A model generated the notes under the pieces. It had not been told where the DNA came from. It was given only the letters and a program-made list of their open reading frames with translations, and did not search any database. Both the position numbers and the translations under genes were made by a program. A stretch of 64,000 nucleotides of DNA from Sphingopyxis panaciterrae (GTDB taxonomy: Bacteria > Pseudomonadota > Alphaproteobacteria > Sphingomonadales > Sphingomonadaceae): positions 166,438 to 230,437 of the forward strand of contig NZ_JAASQN010000007.1 in the NCBI RefSeq assembly GCF_011762125.1. The letters run 5' to 3'. Every line of letters begins with the position of its first letter. The stretch's first letter is position 1. Positions 15,440-24,265 of this stretch are shown in pieces.

Positions 15440-16243
15440 TCAATCGGTAAAATTCGGCTTCCGCTTTTCCATGCCCGCCATCACCGCTTCCATCTGGTTC
15501 GGGGTGCGGATCACCTTCACCTGCTCGTCGCTTTCGGCCTGCAGGATTTCGGCGTCGCTCGCGTCGGCCAGCATATTGCAAAGCCGCTTGGCGCCGCGGA
15601 TCGCATGCGGATTCTTGTCGGCAATCACGGCGGCGAGTTCCATCGCTCTCGCCAGCGGGTCGTCCGACACATGCGTCGCAAAGCCGAGCAGCTTGGCTTC
15701 GGATCCGTTGAACTCGCGGTTGGTATAGATCATCTCGCGCAGCACATCGTCAGCGACCTGCGTCCGCCACAGCGCCATGCCGGCGACATCGGGGACGAGG
15801 CCCCAGCGCATCTCCATGATCGCGATGCGCGTGTCGGGGTGGACGATGCGGATGTCGGCGGCCGCCATGATCTGGCTGCCCGCGCCAAACGCCACGCCAT
15901 GGACGGCGGCGATCACCGGAACCGGGATTTCGCGCCAGCCCCAGGCGGCATATTGGGCATTGTTCGAAAGTCCGCGCGTGCGGTCGGACAGCGTCCCGCC
16001 CGCGCTGCTCGCGCCGGGGTCGCGATCATTGCTTAGGCTCGACAGGTCGAGCCCGGCGCAAAAGGCACGCCCCTCACCCGACAGCACGACGACGCGCAGC
16101 CCCGCGGTCGCCTTCAACTGGTCGATCGCCTCGGCGAGCGCTTCCCACATCGCGGGGTCGAGCGCGTTCATCTTGTCGGCGCGGATCAGGCGGACGTCGG
16201 CGATGCCGCCGTCCAGCATGGTGATCGAAATACGGTCTTTCAC
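15440..16243 (-). CDS. Enoyl-CoA hydratase/isomerase (crotonase) family protein
   Basis: 267-residue crotonase-fold enzyme acting on an acyl-CoA. The two oxyanion-hole loops are visible: GRAFCAGLDLSSL (about 57-69) and AVHGVAFGAGSQI (about 113-125), with the CoA-binding ADKMNALD near the start. The segment following the usual catalytic glutamates reads MRWGLVPDVAG. This resembles hydratases with a single retained acid, so the exact reaction (hydration, isomerisation or other) is open. It overlaps the upstream thioredoxin-fold gene by four bases. Two acyl-CoA synthetase genes nearby suggest fatty- or aromatic-acid degradation. Confidence 0.9.
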   Translation of the reverse strand: MKDRISITMLDGGIADVRLIRADKMNALDPAMWEALAEAIDQLKATAGLRVVVLSGEGRAFCAGLDLSSLSNDRDPGASSAGGTLSDRTRGLSNNAQYAAWGWREIPVPVIAAVHGVAFGAGSQIMAAADIRIVHPDTRIAIMEMRWGLVPDVAGMALWRTQVADDVLREMIYTNREFNGSEAKLLGFATHVSDDPLARAMELAAVIADKNPHAIRGAKRLCNMLADASDAEILQAESDEQVKVIRTPNQMEAVMAGMEKRKPNFTD

Positions 16244-16875
16244 TTCTTGTCCTTGCTGAGCGCCGCTTCGACGAGCGGCAGTTGGTCGTTGCCGAAATAC
16301 ATGTCGGTCCGGTCGACGAAGATCGTCGGCGAACCATAGCCGCCGCGCGCGACGACCTCATCGGTGTTGGCACGCAGCCGCGCCTTGACCGCGTCGCTGC
16401 CCGCCGCTGCGGCGAGCGCCGCGCCATCGAGCCCCTCGGCATCGGCGACCGCCGCGAGCACCGCGGGGTCGTCGAGATTCTCCTGCCGTCCGAAATAGCT
16501 GGCAAACGCGCCGCGCGCAAAACGCACCAGCGCTGCCTGATCATCCTCGAGCGCCGCGGCAAAGCGCATCGCATGGACGCTCTTCGCCGGGTGCCACTGC
16601 GACGGGAAGTTCATCGGCACGCCCGCCAGCCGCGCCCAGTCCTTCAGCACCTTCCAGCCATGGTCCATCCGCCGGTTGCCGGTCTGCGCGCGCGCCGCAT
16701 AAACGGCCGGGTTCACGGCGTTGAACACGCCGCCGACGAGGATCGGCCGGTAGCGCGCGGTGGCGCCCGTCCGTTCGAGCATGTCCGGCAGATTATGGAA
16801 GGCCAGGCAGGTCCAGGGCGACGACAGGTCGAAGAAGAATTCGACGCGTTCGTCGGTCGCCCCGGTTCCCGTCAT
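16240..16875 (-). CDS. 2-hydroxychromene-2-carboxylate isomerase / DsbA-like thioredoxin-fold protein
   Basis: 211-residue protein of the kappa-class glutathione transferase/NahD group. The N-terminus reads VEFFFDLSSPWTCLAF, where Ser replaces the redox CxxC motif of true DsbA; this matches isomerases that use glutathione. The C-terminal SPTIFVDRTDMYFGNDQLPLVEAAL matches the family end, with the cis-Pro in GSPTIF. Known relatives act in naphthalene and related aromatic degradation. Coupling by a four-base overlap to a crotonase gene suggests a CoA-linked catabolic step instead, so the substrate is unsettled. No signal peptide is present, so it is cytoplasmic. Confidence 0.87.
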   Translation of the reverse strand: MTGTGATDERVEFFFDLSSPWTCLAFHNLPDMLERTGATARYRPILVGGVFNAVNPAVYAARAQTGNRRMDHGWKVLKDWARLAGVPMNFPSQWHPAKSVHAMRFAAALEDDQAALVRFARGAFASYFGRQENLDDPAVLAAVADAEGLDGAALAAAAGSDAVKARLRANTDEVVARGGYGSPTIFVDRTDMYFGNDQLPLVEAALSKDKK

Positions 16876-16880
16876 CGGCT

Positions 16881-17390
16881 TCAGCCGACCTTCAGTTCGA
16901 CATCGGGCGACCCCGGACAGGCGACGCGCACCGACTTATACGCAGGCAGCGCGTTCGGAATGTCGAGGCTGAGCGTCACCGGCGTGATCGCCTGCGTCGC
17001 CATGCCGCCCGGCGCATTGGCGCGCAGCAGCACGACCTGGTTCGGCGGGTTCATCTTGTCGAGCGGCCCGGCCTGCAACCCGGTCACAAAGCCGCCGGTC
17101 GGCGCATTGGCGGTGCCGCTGACCTTGAGCATATTGGTCGCCTTGTCGATCGTCGCCGCCAGTTTGACGTCGGTCAGCTTGGCGCAGGCGTTCGGCTTGG
17201 CGGGGTCGATCGCCGCCGCCCCCGCAGTCGCGGCGGGCGCCGCCATCGGCGCCGCGGGCGTCGCCGCCGCCGGGTCGGCGGTTGCGCTATCTTCGGCAGG
17301 CGGCGCATCCTTCTTGCCACACCCTGCCAGTCCCACGGCGAGCGCAAGCGCCGCCGTCATCATCATCGCCTTGTTCATATGGGTGTTCAT
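16881..17390 (-). CDS. Lipoprotein of unknown function
   Basis: 169 residues. A signal peptide ends in the lipobox LAGC with Cys24, so it should be lipidated and membrane-anchored. It is followed by a low-complexity Ala/Pro linker (about 30-60) and a C-terminal domain of about 105 residues containing two more cysteines (NACAKL and VACPG) that could form a disulfide. The domain family is not recognised. GGGAGG precedes the first ATG with suitable spacing. It lies five bases upstream of the thioredoxin-fold gene and 55 downstream of the acyl-CoA synthetase, so co-transcription is likely. Confidence 0.85.
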   Translation of the reverse strand: MNTHMNKAMMMTAALALAVGLAGCGKKDAPPAEDSATADPAAATPAAPMAAPAATAGAAAIDPAKPNACAKLTDVKLAATIDKATNMLKVSGTANAPTGGFVTGLQAGPLDKMNPPNQVVLLRANAPGGMATQAITPVTLSLDIPNALPAYKSVRVACPGSPDVELKVG

Positions 17391-17445
17391 ATGGGCCTCC
17401 CGAATAGGGGGCGACGGCCCGTCGGTCCGTCGCCGACTCGCGCGG

Positions 17446-18969
17446 TCAATTCGTCCGCGCCCAATATTGGTCGCGCAGCAGCCGCTTGTATAGCTTGCCC
17501 GTGTCGTGGCGCGGCAGGGCCTCCATGAAATCGATCCGGCGCGGCACTTTCACCCCCGATAATTTCTCGCGCGCATAGGCGCATAGCTCGTCGCGGAACG
17601 CATCGGTCGCGTCGGCCATGTCGGCGGGCTGGATGACCGCGATCACTTCTTCGCCCATTTCCTCGTGCGGACCGCCGACCACCGCGACGTCGGCGACCTT
17701 GGGATGGGTGACGAGGTGGTTTTCGATTTCCTGCGGGTAGATGTTCACCCCGCCCGAGATGATCATGAAGCTCTTGCGGTCGGTGAGGTAGAGGAAGCCA
17801 TCTTCATCGACCTTGCCCACATCGCCAAGCGTCGACCAGCCCTTCGAATTGCGGCTCGACGCGGTCTTTTCGCTGTCGCCGTGATATTCGAACACATTCT
17901 CGCTTTCGAAGAAGACGCAGCCTTCCTCGCCCACGCCGAGTTCGGTCTCATTGTCCTCGCCGACAATATGGATCGCGCCGAGGATCGGGCGGCCGACCGA
18001 CCCCTTGTGCGCCAGCCAGTCCTGGCTGGAAATGAAGGTCATGCCATTGCCCTCGGACCCGGCATAATATTCGAAGAGCACCGGCCCCCACCAGTCGATC
18101 ATCGCCTGCTTGACCGGGACCGGGCACGGCGCGGCAGCGTGAATCGCGACCTTCAGGCTGCTGTGGTCATAGCGCGCGCGGACCTCGGCTGGCAGCTTGA
18201 GCATACGCACGAAATGCGTCGGCACCCACTGGCTGGCGTTGACGCGATATTTTTCGATGTAGGAAAGCGCCGCTTCCTCGTCGAATTTCTTCATCAGGAC
18301 GACGGTGCCGCCAAGCCGGTGGACCGTCATCGACCAGCGGAGCGGCGCAGCGTGATAGAGCGGTGCCGGCGACAGATAGACGCTGTTCGCGTCGATCTGA
18401 AACACCGCCGAGGCGAGCATGACGAGGCTGTTCGGCGCGTCGATCGCCGGATCTTCGGGCAGCGGCACACGCACCCCCTTCGGCCGGCCGGTCGTGCCCG
18501 ACGAATAAAGCATGTCGACCCCGGCGCGTTCGTCGGCGACGGGCGCCGCCGGCATCGCGGCCACGGCGTCTTCCCAGCTTTCATAGCCAGCTATTGTACC
18601 GCCCATCGCAAAACGCCTGATCCCGGTCGTCAACTGCTGCGCCGCCGCGGCGAGGCTGGCCGACACGACGAGAATCCGGGCGCCCGAATTTTCGAGAATA
18701 TAGTCCGTCTCGTCCTGCGTCAGCCGCGACGAAATGCAGACGTAACGCAGGCCCGACCGCTGCGCGCCCCAGGTCAGCCCGTAATAATGCGGCGTGTTGT
18801 CGAGCATGAAGGCGACCACATCGTCGTGCCCCAGTCCATGCGCGCGGAACAATTGCGCGGCCCGATTCGACGCCGCATCAAGGTCGCCATAGCTGATCGC
18901 CTCGCCCGTCTCGGCCACGATGATCGCGGGTTTTTCAGGATTCGCACGGGCATGAACGGACGGGTGCAT
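17446..18969 (-). CDS. Acyl-CoA synthetase (AMP-binding family)
   Basis: 507-residue ATP-dependent acid-CoA ligase. Motifs: P-loop YSSGTTGRPKGV, the adenine-binding EYYAGSEGNGMT, the hinge aspartate region STLGDVGKVDEDGFLYLTDRK, and the catalytic C-terminal lysine in RHDTGKLYKRLLR. The substrate-side residues resemble medium/long-chain or bile-acid type ligases (FadD3/FadD13-like), but the substrate is not determined. ATG 18969 is chosen because upstream codons read into a non-conserved hydrophobic stretch; GGAG lies about 11 bases before it. The gene opens the minus-strand run lipoprotein, isomerase, crotonase. Confidence 0.9.
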   Translation of the reverse strand: MHPSVHARANPEKPAIIVAETGEAISYGDLDAASNRAAQLFRAHGLGHDDVVAFMLDNTPHYYGLTWGAQRSGLRYVCISSRLTQDETDYILENSGARILVVSASLAAAAQQLTTGIRRFAMGGTIAGYESWEDAVAAMPAAPVADERAGVDMLYSSGTTGRPKGVRVPLPEDPAIDAPNSLVMLASAVFQIDANSVYLSPAPLYHAAPLRWSMTVHRLGGTVVLMKKFDEEAALSYIEKYRVNASQWVPTHFVRMLKLPAEVRARYDHSSLKVAIHAAAPCPVPVKQAMIDWWGPVLFEYYAGSEGNGMTFISSQDWLAHKGSVGRPILGAIHIVGEDNETELGVGEEGCVFFESENVFEYHGDSEKTASSRNSKGWSTLGDVGKVDEDGFLYLTDRKSFMIISGGVNIYPQEIENHLVTHPKVADVAVVGGPHEEMGEEVIAVIQPADMADATDAFRDELCAYAREKLSGVKVPRRIDFMEALPRHDTGKLYKRLLRDQYWARTN

Positions 18970-19143
18970 CAGGCCATCATCTCCAAGGGGGGTTATTGGT
19001 TTCTTTATGTCGAAGATCAGTAGCAAGCTGAAACTTTTGGTCAAGCGACGCCGCCACGCATGGGCTCGATTGCGCCGCCCATGTCAAAAATACGCAAAAA
19101 GCGGCGAAAGATCGTGCAAACGGGCGACCCGGATTTCCGCCGC

Positions 19144-19854
19144 TCAGTCGGGACGCGAGCGCAGCGCATAGCCGTGCCCCTTGACGGTGTAGAGCATCGG
19201 CCAGGCGAAGCCGCGGTCGACCTTGGCGCGCAGCCGCGACATATGGACCTCGACCCGGTTGGTCCCGGGATCGAAGTCGATCCGCCACACCGCCTTCAGC
19301 AGGGCGCCGCGCGAGATCGGGCAATCGGGAACGCGGGCCAGATTCGCGAGCAGGTCGAATTCGCGCAATGGCAGGCGAATTGGCCGCCCCGCCCGCTCGA
19401 CCCGCCGGTCGATCAGATCGATGCGCAATTCGCCCCCGCCAAGCTGGCCCGCTGCCAGCCGGCTCCGCCGCAGCAGGCTCGTCATCCGCGCAATCACCTC
19501 GGCCGGGTCGTCGGCCCAGCCGACCGCATCGTCGGCGCCGCCGTCGAGCCCGGTCATACGATCCTCGCGGCTGTCGCGGTCGGTCAGGATGAGCAGCGGA
19601 CGGCGCCGGGCGATCGATTCGGCCAGCCGCACGAACATCGACGGCTCCTGCCAGCCGTGGAAAGGATCGACGACCAGCAGGTCGAAACAGCAATCATGCC
19701 ATAGGCGCAGCCCGGTCGCCGGCGACGGCAACAGGATGGTGCGATAACCGGCAGCCGCCGCCGCGCGGACCAGCGTTGCGGCGCGCTCCTCGCGCGGATG
19801 GTGGATGGCGACGAGCGGCGGGCCGGTCGCGGCGCTTGCGTCGCTCTGCCCCAT
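19144..19854 (-). CDS. Orphan OmpR-type response regulator with degenerate receiver
   Basis: 236 residues: a receiver-like domain (about 12-125) and an OmpR winged helix (about 140-233; LPLREFDLLANLAR, then NRVEVHMSRLRAKVD and YTVKGHGYAL). The strand-3 Asp63 is present (LLVVDPF). The strand-1 acidic pair is replaced by AIHHPRE, and the conserved KP after strand 5 reads WA (DDAVGWADDP). It may therefore act without normal phosphorylation. No histidine kinase gene is nearby. The ATG at 19854 has GGAAGG upstream; an earlier in-frame ATG lies in an arginine-rich stretch. It sits between two acyl-CoA synthetase genes and is divergent from the one at 19930, with a 75-base shared promoter region. 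Confidence 0.86.
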   Translation of the reverse strand: MGQSDASAATGPPLVAIHHPREERAATLVRAAAAAGYRTILLPSPATGLRLWHDCCFDLLVVDPFHGWQEPSMFVRLAESIARRRPLLILTDRDSREDRMTGLDGGADDAVGWADDPAEVIARMTSLLRRSRLAAGQLGGGELRIDLIDRRVERAGRPIRLPLREFDLLANLARVPDCPISRGALLKAVWRIDFDPGTNRVEVHMSRLRAKVDRGFAWPMLYTVKGHGYALRSRPD

Positions 19855-19929
19855 CGCCTTCCCCCGTGCCCGGCACCGGCCCGCCCGGTGCCATTGCACC
19901 ATGGCGCGGCTGTGCTAACGAATCGCCCT

Positions 19930-21462
19930 ATGACAAGCACCGACCTGCTCGCCGGCGACTTCGCCACGCTTCCCGACCTGATCCGCGCCCACGCCGCGGA
20001 ACGTCCCGATGCCATAGCCGCCGCCGACCCCGCGCGACGGCTGAGCTGGTCCGAACTGGACGCATTGATGGACCGTATCGCCGCGCGGTTGCAGCAGGAC
20101 GGCTTCGCGAAAGGCGACCGTACTGCGGTCGCCGGGCTCAACAGCGTCGAACAAATGGCGGCCATCCTCGGCACGCTGCGCGCCGGCGGGGTCGCGGGGC
20201 TGGTGACCAACAGCGCGACCGGCGAACAGATGGCGGCGATGATCGCCGACACCGGCGCCCGTCACCTCTTCCTCGACAGCGCCGCCGCGGCCAGCCTCGA
20301 GGGGCAGGTGGTGACCGCCAGCGACCGGATCGCGATCGACGGCAGCGCCGCGGGCACGCCGCTCGATGCCTGGCTGGCGCTCGCCGGCGACACGCCGGTG
20401 GCGGTCGATATTCAGCCCGAAGACGGCTTCAACATCATCTATTCGTCGGGAACGACGGGCACGCCGAAGGGCATCATCCACAGCCATGCGCTCCGCTGGC
20501 AGCATATCATCCGCGGCGCTCCCGCTTATGGCCCCGCCGCGGTGACGATCCTTTCGACCCCGCTCTATTCGAACACGACGATGGCGAGTTTCATGCCGAC
20601 GATCGGATCGGGCGGCCAGACCGTGCTGATGCGGAAATTCGACGCGCGCGGCTTTCTGGAACTGGCGGCGCGCGAACGCGCGACCAACACGATGCTCGTC
20701 CCGGTCCAATATCGCCGCATCATGGCGCTCGAGGATTTCGAAAGCTTCGACCTGTCGAGCTTCATCATGAAATATTGCACCTCGGCGCCCTTCGCCGCGT
20801 CGCTGAAGGCCGATGTGCTGCAACGCTGGCCGGGCGGGCTCGTCGAAATCTATGGCATGACCGAGGGCGGCGCGGCGTTCATTCTCGAAGCGCACCAGTT
20901 CCCCGACAAGCTCCACACCGTCGGCCGCCCGGCGCCGGGCCATGTCGCGAAGGTGATCGACGAGGACGGCAATGAACTGCCGCAGGGTTCGGTCGGCGAA
21001 GTCGTCGGGCGCTCGCCCGCGATGATGACGGGATATAACAACCGCCCCGACGCGACGAAGGCGATGCACTGGTACGACGCCGACGGAAATCTCTTCTACC
21101 GCCACGGCGACATCGGCCGCATCGACGAAGAGGGTTTCCTGACGCTGATGGACCGCGCCAAGGACATGATCATCTCGGGCGGCTTCAACATCTTCCCGAG
21201 CGACCTCGAAGGCATATTGCTCGCCGACGACCGCGTCGTCGAGGCCGCCGTGGTCGGCATGCCGAGCGAGGAGTGGGGCGAAACCCCGGTCGCCTTCGCC
21301 GTCTTGAAGGACGGCGCCGATGCCGAAGCCGTGCGCGCCGACTGCAACGCCAAGGTCGGCAAGACGCAGCGGCTGAGCGGCCTCACCGTCGTCGACGAAC
21401 TGCCGCGCAGCCCGATCGGCAAGGTGCTGAAGCGCGAATTGCGGGACAGCTACGCGCGGTAG
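19930..21462 (+). CDS. Acyl-CoA synthetase (AMP-binding family), 4-coumarate-CoA-ligase-like
   Basis: 510-residue adenylate-forming ligase. It has IIYSSGTTGTPKGIIHSH (P-loop), EIYGMTEGGAAF (the A5 YGMTE motif), the HGDIGRIDEEGFLTLMDRAKDMI hinge and a PRSPIGKVLKRELR end with the catalytic lysine. All signature residues for ATP use and thioester formation are present. YGMTE and the P-loop place it nearer to short-chain/aromatic ligases than the synthetase at 17446. The start ATG lies 75 bases from the divergent regulator start; an upstream open frame overlaps that gene and is rejected. The next downstream feature is a family A inverted repeat, so it is probably monocistronic. Confidence 0.92.
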   Translation: MTSTDLLAGDFATLPDLIRAHAAERPDAIAAADPARRLSWSELDALMDRIAARLQQDGFAKGDRTAVAGLNSVEQMAAILGTLRAGGVAGLVTNSATGEQMAAMIADTGARHLFLDSAAAASLEGQVVTASDRIAIDGSAAGTPLDAWLALAGDTPVAVDIQPEDGFNIIYSSGTTGTPKGIIHSHALRWQHIIRGAPAYGPAAVTILSTPLYSNTTMASFMPTIGSGGQTVLMRKFDARGFLELAARERATNTMLVPVQYRRIMALEDFESFDLSSFIMKYCTSAPFAASLKADVLQRWPGGLVEIYGMTEGGAAFILEAHQFPDKLHTVGRPAPGHVAKVIDEDGNELPQGSVGEVVGRSPAMMTGYNNRPDATKAMHWYDADGNLFYRHGDIGRIDEEGFLTLMDRAKDMIISGGFNIFPSDLEGILLADDRVVEAAVVGMPSEEWGETPVAFAVLKDGADAEAVRADCNAKVGKTQRLSGLTVVDELPRSPIGKVLKRELRDSYAR

Positions 21463-21490
21463 CTTTCGGCCGCTTCCTGCCCTTTCCCTT

Positions 21491-21583
21491 CGTCATCCCG
21501 GGCTTGACCCGGGATCCCGCTTTTTGGAAGCTTAAGCAGTTTTTCGACAGCAAGCGGGACCCCGGATCAAGTCCGGGGTGACG
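21491..21583. repeat. Intergenic inverted repeat, family A, copy 1
   Basis: Two arms of about 30 bases, CGTCATCCCGGGCTTGACCC... and ...GTCCGGGGTGACG, with CCCGCT/AGCGGG at the inner ends and a variable 25-30 base centre. Copies at 31297-31388 and 55592-55696 share arms but not centres. It lies between convergent genes. Confidence 0.9.
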
Positions 21584-21643
21584 ATGAAGAAAACGTCCGC
21601 TCTCCAGCCCAAAACCGCCACTCGCCCCCTTCTGCTGAGCAGC

Positions 21644-22162
21644 TCACCCCAACCCCGCCGCCCCGATCGCCGCCAGCGCATTCTCGAGCCGCGCGTCGCC
21701 CTCACCCTCGACCCACGCCCATGCCAGCCCGCGCCGGTCGAGTTCGCCGATCGCGACGTCCATGAACTGGCGCCGCGCCAGGTCGCTGCCGAACAGCCGC
21801 GTGCCATCCTCTTCCCACGCAAGGTCCATCGCGGGGACGAGGTAGAGGTCGGCCACCGCGTCCCATGCATCGATCCGCGGCAGGCGCCGCCCGAGCAGCA
21901 TGATCGCCCATGCCTGCGTCATCAGCGGATCGGTGTCGGAGACGAGCCAGGCAGGCTTTGCCGCCAGCGCCGCCTCGGTTGCCGCGACATGCCCCTCGAA
22001 AATCGCGAGCAGGTCGGCGGCGTCGAAGTCGGTGCCATGGGCTTCGCTATAGATGCGGCCATATTCGGGCACGACCACGCCGCCCAGCCGGGCCGCGAGC
22101 CGCGGCGCCAGCGTCGACTTGCCGGTGCTTTCGGCGCCGTGGAGGCAGATATGGCGCGTCAT
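21644..22162 (-). CDS. NadR-type nicotinamide ribose kinase / AAA ATPase
   Basis: 172-residue P-loop protein with GAESTGKST (9-17), matching the C-terminal kinase domain of NadR that phosphorylates nicotinamide riboside to NMN. Downstream landmarks are VPEYGRIYSE, LVSDTDPLMTQAW and the lid-like AWEEDGTR. It lacks the NMN adenylyltransferase and DNA-binding parts of full NadR. The start ATG overlaps the stop of pnuC by four bases; transporter plus kinase makes a complete nicotinamide riboside salvage step. The gene is at the 3' end of the run that begins upstream with the carotenoid genes. Confidence 0.88.
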   Translation of the reverse strand: MTRHICLHGAESTGKSTLAPRLAARLGGVVVPEYGRIYSEAHGTDFDAADLLAIFEGHVAATEAALAAKPAWLVSDTDPLMTQAWAIMLLGRRLPRIDAWDAVADLYLVPAMDLAWEEDGTRLFGSDLARRQFMDVAIGELDRRGLAWAWVEGEGDARLENALAAIGAAGLG

Positions 22163-22728
22163 GCCGCCACCCGGCCGGGCGCGGCGGCGCGGCGCCACTG
22201 GATCAGCCCGTCGATCGACAGGCCGAGCAGCACGACATAGACCGCGCTCGTCGCGTAAAGCCCGCGCCATGCAAAGAGCGGGATCGCGATCAGGTCGACG
22301 AGGATCCAGAGAAACCAGCTTTCGACCCGGCGCCGCGCGAGCAGCCATTGCGCGGTGATGCTGAGCATCGCGACCGCGCCGTCGATCCACGGCGCGGCGG
22401 CGTCGGTATGGCGGTGCATCATATAGCTCCACCCGACCCACGCCGCGACCGTCGTGCCGCCCCACGCGGCGCGCGCCCGCGGCGTCATCCAGCCGACGGG
22501 AACGCCGCTCTCGTCACGCGCGCGCATCCAGGCGGCCCAACCATAGAGGTTGAGCGCAAGGAAAAAGCCCTGGAGCAGCATGTCGCTGTAGAGCCGCGCT
22601 TCATAGAAGACGATCGCGTAAAGGCTGACCGCGACGAGCGCGAAGGGATAATTCCAGACGCTGCGCAGCGCGACGAGCGCGACGTTGATCAGGACCAGCG
22701 CCGCCGCGATCCATTCAATCTCGCTCAT
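22159..22728 (-). CDS. pnuC: Nicotinamide riboside transporter PnuC
   Basis: 189-residue inner-membrane protein with about seven hydrophobic segments. It has the PnuC signatures LNLYGWAAW (about 60-68) and, further on, WILVDLIAIPLFAWRGLY, which contribute to the substrate tunnel. PnuC facilitates entry of nicotinamide riboside, trapped by phosphorylation through the kinase encoded in the next overlapping gene. It overlaps the end of crtB by four bases, so NAD-precursor salvage is translationally coupled to carotenoid synthesis here. Its length is slightly short of enteric PnuC (about 240). Confidence 0.92.
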   Translation of the reverse strand: MSEIEWIAAALVLINVALVALRSVWNYPFALVAVSLYAIVFYEARLYSDMLLQGFFLALNLYGWAAWMRARDESGVPVGWMTPRARAAWGGTTVAAWVGWSYMMHRHTDAAAPWIDGAVAMLSITAQWLLARRRVESWFLWILVDLIAIPLFAWRGLYATSAVYVVLLGLSIDGLIQWRRAAAPGRVAA

Positions 22729-23684
22729 TCAGCCGCGCCAAGCCGGGGCCGTGTCCACAGCCCTTCGCGGCTGATCCGCCGCTGCGGCGGGCGGCGCAGC
22801 ACCGACCAGCCGGCTCGTGCGACCCAGCCAAGCTTGCCGAACAGCGACGTCCCCGCGCGGTGGTCCCATGCATGATCGCCGCGCGCCCGCACCTCGCGCG
22901 CGATGTCGCCATAAATGCCTGCCGCAGCTAGCACCGCCCAACGGCTGCGCGGGCCGAGCTTGCGCGCGCCCCAGCGCGCCGATGCTTCATATTCCTCGGC
23001 CATTTCGGCCAGCCATTTCGCCATCACCGACAGCCGCCCGCGAAAGGCGGGGTGCATATGCTGCCCCGGCGGGATGTCGAGTTCGACCATCCATTCGACG
23101 GGCAGATAGCAGCGGTCGGCGGCGGCATCCTCGGCGACATCGCGCGCGATATTGGCGAGCTGGAACGCGATGCCCAGGTCCGACGCGCGGTCGAGCGTCG
23201 TCTCGTCGGCGGGCTCGATGCCCATGACCAGCGCCATCGCGACGCCGACCGCGCCCGCGACATGATAGGCATAGCGCAGCAGGTCCGCCTCGCTGCGCGG
23301 TCGCCAGTCGCGGGCATCGAGTTCGAAACCGGCGACGATATCGTCGATCACCGCGCGCGGAATCGCCACTTCGGTGAGCAGGAAACCGAGCGCGTCGAAG
23401 GCCGGATCGCCGATCGGATCGCCCGCGAACGCCCGGTCGGTCTGCGCCCGGATATGCGCGACCGCCACCGCCGGGTCATGGTTCGGCGTCATCGCGCCGC
23501 CATGATCCTGCCCATCGGTCAGATCGTCGGCGGCGCGGCACCAGGCGTAGAGCAGCCAGACGCGTTCGCGCGTTTCGCGGTCGAAGAGCTGGCTGGCCAA
23601 GGCAAAACTTTTCGATCCGCGCGCGATGCTGTCGTGCGCGAAACCGTGGAGGGCATGCGCGTCATAGGCCCCCGCTTCGGCCAT
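22725..23684 (-). CDS. crtB: Phytoene synthase
   Basis: 319-residue prenyltransferase that condenses two geranylgeranyl diphosphates to phytoene, the first committed carotenoid step. It has the two Asp-rich motifs of the squalene/phytoene synthase family: DDLTD (53-57), and NIARDVAED with D182 and D186. It also has YAWCRAADD and the GIAFQLANI helix. Length is normal. It follows the LOG gene with a one-base overlap and precedes pnuC with a four-base overlap. No GGPP synthase gene (crtE) is present in the window, so GGPP must come from elsewhere. Confidence 0.96.
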   Translation of the reverse strand: MAEAGAYDAHALHGFAHDSIARGSKSFALASQLFDRETRERVWLLYAWCRAADDLTDGQDHGGAMTPNHDPAVAVAHIRAQTDRAFAGDPIGDPAFDALGFLLTEVAIPRAVIDDIVAGFELDARDWRPRSEADLLRYAYHVAGAVGVAMALVMGIEPADETTLDRASDLGIAFQLANIARDVAEDAAADRCYLPVEWMVELDIPPGQHMHPAFRGRLSVMAKWLAEMAEEYEASARWGARKLGPRSRWAVLAAAGIYGDIAREVRARGDHAWDHRAGTSLFGKLGWVARAGWSVLRRPPQRRISREGLWTRPRLGAAE

Positions 23685-24265
23685 TAAAGATCGTCGGCCT
23701 TCATCGCGAAAATCGTCTTGTGCGGAACATGGGCCGCCATTTTTTCGAGCAGTTCGTCGAGCCCCGCATCGACGATCATGATCCCGGCGTGCGCGGCGCG
23801 GACAAAGCCGACCTCGGCCATCTTGCGGTTGAAGGCGATCAGTTCATTGTAAAAACCCGCGGCATTGAGCAGCCCGACCGGCTTCGCATGATAGCCAAGC
23901 TGCGCCCAGCTGATCGCTTCCCACAGTTCGTCCATCGTCCCGACCCCGCCGGGGATGGTCAGGAAACCGTCGGAGAGGTCAGTGAACATGCGCTTGCGTT
24001 CGTGCATGCCGCTGACGACGTGCAATTCGGTGCAACCGCGGTGCGCGACCTCGGCGCCGACGAGCGCCTCGGGAATGATCCCGATCACCTCGCCGCCCGC
24101 TTCCAATGCGCTGTCGGCGACCGCACCCATCAGCCCGAGCCGGCCGCCGCCATAGACGACCCCGATGCCGCGTGTCGCCAGCGTGCGCCCGACATGGCGC
24201 GCGGTTTCGATATAGATCGGATCCTCGGGGGTTGCGGACCCGCAATAGACGGCAAGGCGTTTCAT
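23684..24265 (-). CDS. LOG-family cytokinin riboside 5'-monophosphate phosphoribohydrolase
   Basis: 193-residue Rossmann-fold protein of the LOG family (TIGR00730 type), which hydrolyses nucleoside 5'-monophosphates such as cytokinin ribotides or AMP. The signature IPGGVGTMDELWE (P105-GGVGT) and the partner residues HERKRM (R90, K91) are present, as is VYGGGRLGLMG. An ATG at 24265 is chosen because it starts with the conserved KRLAVYCGS. The gene is wedged between crtI (four-base overlap) and crtB (one-base overlap). That is an odd place for it, as it has no known carotenoid role. Confidence 0.92.
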   Translation of the reverse strand: MKRLAVYCGSATPEDPIYIETARHVGRTLATRGIGVVYGGGRLGLMGAVADSALEAGGEVIGIIPEALVGAEVAHRGCTELHVVSGMHERKRMFTDLSDGFLTIPGGVGTMDELWEAISWAQLGYHAKPVGLLNAAGFYNELIAFNRKMAEVGFVRAAHAGIMIVDAGLDELLEKMAAHVPHKTIFAMKADDL

